Made by a program: the position numbers and the translations under genes. From NCBI GenBank assembly GCA_900769745.1, contig CAAGHX010000177.1:1-9585 (forward strand): a stretch of DNA of 9,585 nt, given 5' to 3'. Positions 6,269 through 9,585 of this stretch are shown here, in pieces. How positions within the stretch are numbered: position 1 is the stretch's first letter; every line of letters begins with the position of its first letter. This DNA is from an uncultured Alistipes sp. (GTDB lineage Bacteria > Bacteroidota > Bacteroidia > Bacteroidales > Rikenellaceae). Below the pieces are notes generated by a model. The model ran no database searches. It worked only from the letters and a program-made list of their open reading frames with translations, and was not told where the DNA came from.

Positions 6269-8302
6269 TTATGGCTGCACTCCCATCTCCTCGAATCGTG
6301 CCGCAGCATTCAAGAAGTGTGCCGTAATCCAAAATACGGTCCAGCCCTCAGAGTAACCGCCACGCAACTTATATACATTGCTCATATCGCCGTGCTGGGC
6401 AAAGTTGGTCTGCTGCAACTGCTCGCCCTGCGAGCCATAGGCGTTGGTGAGCTGGAAGCAGGTGCGATACATCACCTTCGACAAGTCGCACAAGCGCTCA
6501 TCCTTCAAGTACTGACCCATACGATAGACCTCGGGCGCAAACAACACACCATATACATCGATATGCTGGTTCTGTGGCGACACCACAGTCCAACCTGTCG
6601 AACGGAAGTTGTAGTCGGCAAGGCGACCCGCTGGCAGAGGGATATCCCACACCACCACATAACTCAAGCATACATCCATTGCGTGCTTAGCCCAGTCGAG
6701 GTACTTCTGCTCCTTGGTCTGCTCATACATATTTATAAAGCCCTGGAACGCAGCCCACGAGCCCTCCTTATCCTCACAAGTGGCATCGAGCGTACCACCC
6801 CAGTAGCAGCCGTTCATCTTCAGATGGCGGTCGGCATATAGCTGTGCCGCCTTCTCTGCCGCTGCAAGATACTGCTTATTCTTGAAGAGCTTTGACGCAA
6901 TCACCAGCGGAGCTATGTAGAACGCTTCGTCGGTTGAGCGTGGCGACCAGTCATCTTTTAGGATGCGTTGTGCCTGACCATCACACGCCTTGCGCAGGAA
7001 CGTCTCCCACTTCGATGTGTCGTATATTTTCTTACTCTTACGAGCCGCAGTAATCGCCTTAGCGAAGTTATACATACCCTGACCGCACGACACGTGGTCG
7101 GAGCCCTGGTACACCGAGCCGTTATATCTGAGCTTGAACATTCCCGACTCCTCATCCACAGGATAGGTAGAAAGGAAATCCAACGAGCGCTGCACCATAC
7201 CCACAATCTCAGGGTCGTTCAAACGACCTGCCAGCACCTGCAACGCATAGCCTGGCGATGCTGCCTGACCGCACCAGCCCATCACAATCTCGCGTCGGAG
7301 TGTTGGCTCATACATATCGAATCCCACAGCCTCGCCACCAAAATCTATCCAACGGTTCTTAGCGAAGCGGTACTTCTCCTCGACGATGGTGCCATAATCG
7401 GTGAAGGAATCGGCATCGTATGGTTTATAGATGTCAAGCGCGGTGTAGATTGGGCGCTGGAAGCCAGTACCCTCCGCCTCAATTGGATACAACTCAATAT
7501 AGAACTCCTTCTCAACCACTCTGCCAGGCTCCATATTGATGTATGTGTCGGAGTACTTCATCGGACGACGCTGCAAAGCCTTCGCCACGGCGTGCTGACC
7601 GTTATAACCGATAGGGCCCGAGTACAACACAAAGTCGGTGTAGCCATCAGCAGCCTCAACACCCATCGACCACCACTGGTCTGCCAGCACAGCACCTCGC
7701 ACGGGGCTTGGTGTGGTGTGCAGAGCCGCAGCGCATCCAGCCTTGACATTCTCGAGCATCACAAACGGAATAGGATAACGATGGTCCTCGAAGATGGCAA
7801 ACTCGCCCGCCTCGCCGTTATATACGGGGATAATATTGGGGTTAATCTTCGCGCCGTTCTTGTTGCCGTAGTAAATCACGCCAGGGACAAAGGTCTGCAT
7901 CTTCTCACCCTGCATACGCCAGCGCACAGAGAGATTCACACCCTCGAGGGTCTTACTGCCACGCCACTCATAGCGACGACGACACTGCACCAGACCATCA
8001 CCCACCTCGCGGTAGCAGTCGCGCACGAACATCTCTCCGCCGTCAATCTCCATCTCACCCAGAAGGATTGTCCACTCGCCACTCTGCTCCACCTTCGTAG
8101 GCGAAGCATAGACCCAGCCCGACATCCAATCATCCTTCCACTCGGTTGCCACGCCCCACAGGCCCTCCTTGGGGGTGGTAATCATAGTCTTACCATCCAC
8201 CGAAAACGATGGCAACATAGTCTGCTCATCAATCTTGAGTTGTGCAAACGCAGGCATCGCCACACCCAAAAGCGCAACGAGAGATAAGATTTTGATCTTC
8301 AT
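6269..8302 (-). CDS. Large secreted protein with probable beta-sandwich plus alpha/alpha-toroid, putative glycan-active
   Basis: 677 residues. Residues 1-21 form a classical signal peptide (Lys-Ile-Lys start, hydrophobic core, cut at Ala-Phe-Ala before Gln22). About residues 22-290 are beta-rich, with alternating aromatic and charged strands, resembling the N-terminal sandwich of several glycosidase families. About residues 300-670 are helical and toroid-like, with repeated Tyr-Ala-Leu-Gln and Lys-Tyr-Leu-Asp-Trp-Ala helices. A distinctive loop, GWTVVSPQNQHIDVYG, lies at about residues 566-581, and Trp and Asp are frequent in the likely groove. I cannot place it in a numbered family or name catalytic residues. 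The helix phrase Thr-Lys-Glu-Gln-Lys-Tyr-Leu-Asp resembles one in the 251-1909 protein, but that is a common toroid pattern. It starts 12 bases after the HAD gene, so it is probably last in that operon. Confidence 0.8.
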   Translation of the reverse strand: MKIKILSLVALLGVAMPAFAQLKIDEQTMLPSFSVDGKTMITTPKEGLWGVATEWKDDWMSGWVYASPTKVEQSGEWTILLGEMEIDGGEMFVRDCYREVGDGLVQCRRRYEWRGSKTLEGVNLSVRWRMQGEKMQTFVPGVIYYGNKNGAKINPNIIPVYNGEAGEFAIFEDHRYPIPFVMLENVKAGCAAALHTTPSPVRGAVLADQWWSMGVEAADGYTDFVLYSGPIGYNGQHAVAKALQRRPMKYSDTYINMEPGRVVEKEFYIELYPIEAEGTGFQRPIYTALDIYKPYDADSFTDYGTIVEEKYRFAKNRWIDFGGEAVGFDMYEPTLRREIVMGWCGQAASPGYALQVLAGRLNDPEIVGMVQRSLDFLSTYPVDEESGMFKLRYNGSVYQGSDHVSCGQGMYNFAKAITAARKSKKIYDTSKWETFLRKACDGQAQRILKDDWSPRSTDEAFYIAPLVIASKLFKNKQYLAAAEKAAQLYADRHLKMNGCYWGGTLDATCEDKEGSWAAFQGFINMYEQTKEQKYLDWAKHAMDVCLSYVVVWDIPLPAGRLADYNFRSTGWTVVSPQNQHIDVYGVLFAPEVYRMGQYLKDERLCDLSKVMYRTCFQLTNAYGSQGEQLQQTNFAQHGDMSNVYKLRGGYSEGWTVFWITAHFLNAAARFEEMGVQP

Positions 8303-8314
8303 ATTTGGTTAGTT

Positions 8315-8941
8315 TTATAGCTCTAATCCGAAACGGCTCTTTAGTTCAGCCTCCAGCTGCTCAGCACTCTTAAACTGAATAGCCGGCATACCCTCACGAA
8401 TAGAGGCCGCCACATTGTCGGCATTGTCGTCGATAAAGACAGACTCCGAGGGCACAAGCGAATAACGCTCAAAGAGGCAGTGATAGATCTCAGGCTCGGG
8501 CTTAACCATCAGCTCCTCACCCGAGATAACCTTACCCTCCAGCTCCTTGAAGATAGGGAACTCGTCACGCACCAGCGGGAAGGTCTCCATCGACCAGTTC
8601 GACAGACCAAAGACCCTATACCCCGCAGCCTTCAGGCGACGCAGCAAATCGGGAGTACCCTCCACCTCGCCACCCATCATCTCAATCCAACGGGTGTGGT
8701 AGATGCCGATAGCCTCGCTCCACTCGGGATAGATGGCCTGCAACTCGGCAACGCCCTCCGCAAAGGGCTTACCCTTATCCATCTGCAAATTCCACGAATA
8801 GCGGCAGATGTTCTCCAGAAACCAAGTGGCCTTCTCTGAACTGCCGAAATATTTATCGTAGAGGTGGTGAGGATTCCAATCAACCAACACACCTCCAAAA
8901 TCGAATACTATATTCTTGATGCTGCTCATAGCGTAACGCAT
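8315..8941 (-). CDS. HAD-superfamily hydrolase, subfamily IA (YihX-like phosphatase)
   Basis: 208 residues from the first ATG. The ATG four codons later (8929) gives Met-Ser-Ser-Ile-Lys-Asn and may be the true start, since relatives begin just before the first strand. Numbered from the first ATG, motif I is Phe13-Asp14-Phe-Gly-Gly-Val-Leu-Val-Asp-Trp-Asn-Pro, with nucleophile Asp14. Motif II is Leu-Ser114-Asn-Trp-Ser, motif III is Lys147 in Val-Lys-Pro-Glu-Pro, and motif IV is Phe-Ile-Asp171-Asp172-Asn. Between motifs I and II lies the helical cap typical of subfamily IA. Gly stands two residues after the nucleophile, where most HAD phosphatases have a second Asp; YihX, a sugar-phosphate phosphatase, shares this, so it need not mean loss of activity. 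The substrate is unknown. The gene is 18 bases downstream of the ClC gene. Confidence 0.92.
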   Translation of the reverse strand: MRYAMSSIKNIVFDFGGVLVDWNPHHLYDKYFGSSEKATWFLENICRYSWNLQMDKGKPFAEGVAELQAIYPEWSEAIGIYHTRWIEMMGGEVEGTPDLLRRLKAAGYRVFGLSNWSMETFPLVRDEFPIFKELEGKVISGEELMVKPEPEIYHCLFERYSLVPSESVFIDDNADNVAASIREGMPAIQFKSAEQLEAELKSRFGLEL

Positions 8942-8959
8942 TTACTATTAACAACTCCC

Positions 8960-9573
8960 CTACTGCGAAATCTTCACCAGAGCCTCGCGATATGAATTCA
9001 GCACACGCGACTTAGAGATAAAGCCCAAGTAGCGATTCTCGCGGTCGATGACGGGCAGAATCCACGTACGGCTCTCCTCAAATCGAGGCAGTACGCTCTG
9101 GATTAGCTCGTGCTGGTGAATCTTGTATGGAGGCTGAATCATATAGTGGGTAATCGAACGACCCCACTTGTCGCGGTTAAACATATCCTCACGCAGGTCA
9201 TCGAGCTGCACAACGCCCAGCAGATGGCCAAAATGGTCGATTACAGGGAATATATTACGGCGTGTGGTAGAGATAAGCTGCACCACGTCACCGAGCGTAA
9301 AATGCTCCTTAATGCGGATAAAATCGGTCTCCATCAGATCGTCAAGACGCATAAACACAAAGGCCGACTGGTCCTTGTCGTGAGTAAGCAACTCACCACG
9401 CATACGCAGCTGCTTGGTGTAGATAGAGTCGCGGTCCAAACCATAATCCACAGCAAACGAGATAGCCGAGACAATCATCAACGGGATAAACAACTCATAA
9501 CCGTTCGAGAGCTCGGCGATAAGGAAGATTGCCGTAAGCGGAGCCTTCATCACACCCGACATCACACCCGCCA
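8960..9573 (-). CDS. ClC-type chloride channel/transporter with two CBS domains, C-terminal part
   Basis: Partial: about 204 residues, the C-terminal third of a protein usually near 600. Residues 2-43 cover the end of the membrane core, with the ClC signature Ala-Gly-Val-Met-Ser-Gly-Val-Met-Lys-Ala-Pro-Leu-Thr-Ala and then Phe-Leu-Ile-Ala-Glu. A linker leads to two cytosolic CBS domains at about residues 79-128 (ending Gly-Val-Val-Gln-Leu-Asp-Asp-Leu) and 143-195 (ending Gly-Phe-Ile-Ser-Lys-Ser). CBS pairs usually bind adenine nucleotides and gate the pore. The rest of the gene and its promoter lie beyond the right edge. The genomic sequence appears to stop at 9573: the next bases match a sequencing adapter, and the codon they create (TTG) replaces the Met expected in this motif. 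Confidence 0.92.
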
Positions 9574-9585
9574 AGATCGGAAGAG
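9574..9585. other. Probable Illumina TruSeq adapter remnant
   Basis: The last 12 bases are AGATCGGAAGAG, identical to the first 12 bases of the common TruSeq adapter. Translated in the ClC frame on the minus strand they give Leu-Pro-Ile-Leu just before Ala-Gly-Val-Met, where the ClC family has a hydrophobic stretch ending in Gly-Met. The break falls exactly at the adapter boundary, so these bases are very probably not genomic. Confidence 0.9.

Noticed and set aside
6968..8287. Plus-strand open frame of 439 codons opposite the large secreted protein gene
   Set aside because: It has no recognisable domain and its His/Leu/Thr-rich translation is typical of an antisense shadow. The minus-strand frame has a signal peptide and toroid features.

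Overview
This window looks like an ordinary chromosomal segment of a Bacteroidales bacterium. Three promoters fit the Bacteroidetes pattern (TTTG, a spacer, then TAnnTTTG or close to it). Start codons lack Shine-Dalgarno sites, and the gene content fits: a secreted M49 peptidase, panC-panD linked to a DUF456 protein, and a ClC channel with CBS domains. A Rikenellaceae/Alistipes-like source is plausible, but I cannot fix the genus from the sequence alone.

Layout. Positions 1-141 hold a 9-bp tandem repeat that is cut by the left edge and runs into inverted copies. On the plus strand follow a secreted protein of probable alpha/alpha-toroid fold (251-1909), a lipoprotein dipeptidyl peptidase III (2141-4177), and a tight three-gene unit, panC-panD-DUF456 (4477-6149). 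Each of these three transcription units has a promoter in front and a hairpin terminator behind. A bidirectional terminator at 6168-6199 separates them from a minus-strand unit. In its transcription order that unit is a ClC-type channel with two CBS domains (cut by the right edge), a HAD-family phosphatase, and a second large secreted toroid protein.

Function. PanC and PanD supply beta-alanine and join it to pantoate to make pantothenate, the coenzyme A precursor; panB is not in the window. The DPP III homologue would trim dipeptides from oligopeptides in the cell envelope. The two toroid proteins look like polysaccharide-active or binding proteins, but I cannot assign either to a family. No SusC/SusD pair is nearby.

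Main points for a second look. The last 12 bases match the start of the Illumina TruSeq adapter and break the ClC reading exactly where the conserved sequence should continue, so they are probably not genomic. A 63-nt element sits upstream of both the DPP III gene and panC, ungapped and about 73% identical between the two copies. The left-edge repeat is open in frame on both strands. I found no CRISPR array, tRNA, rRNA, insertion sequence, toxin-antitoxin pair or defence system, and no strong case for a wholly new system.
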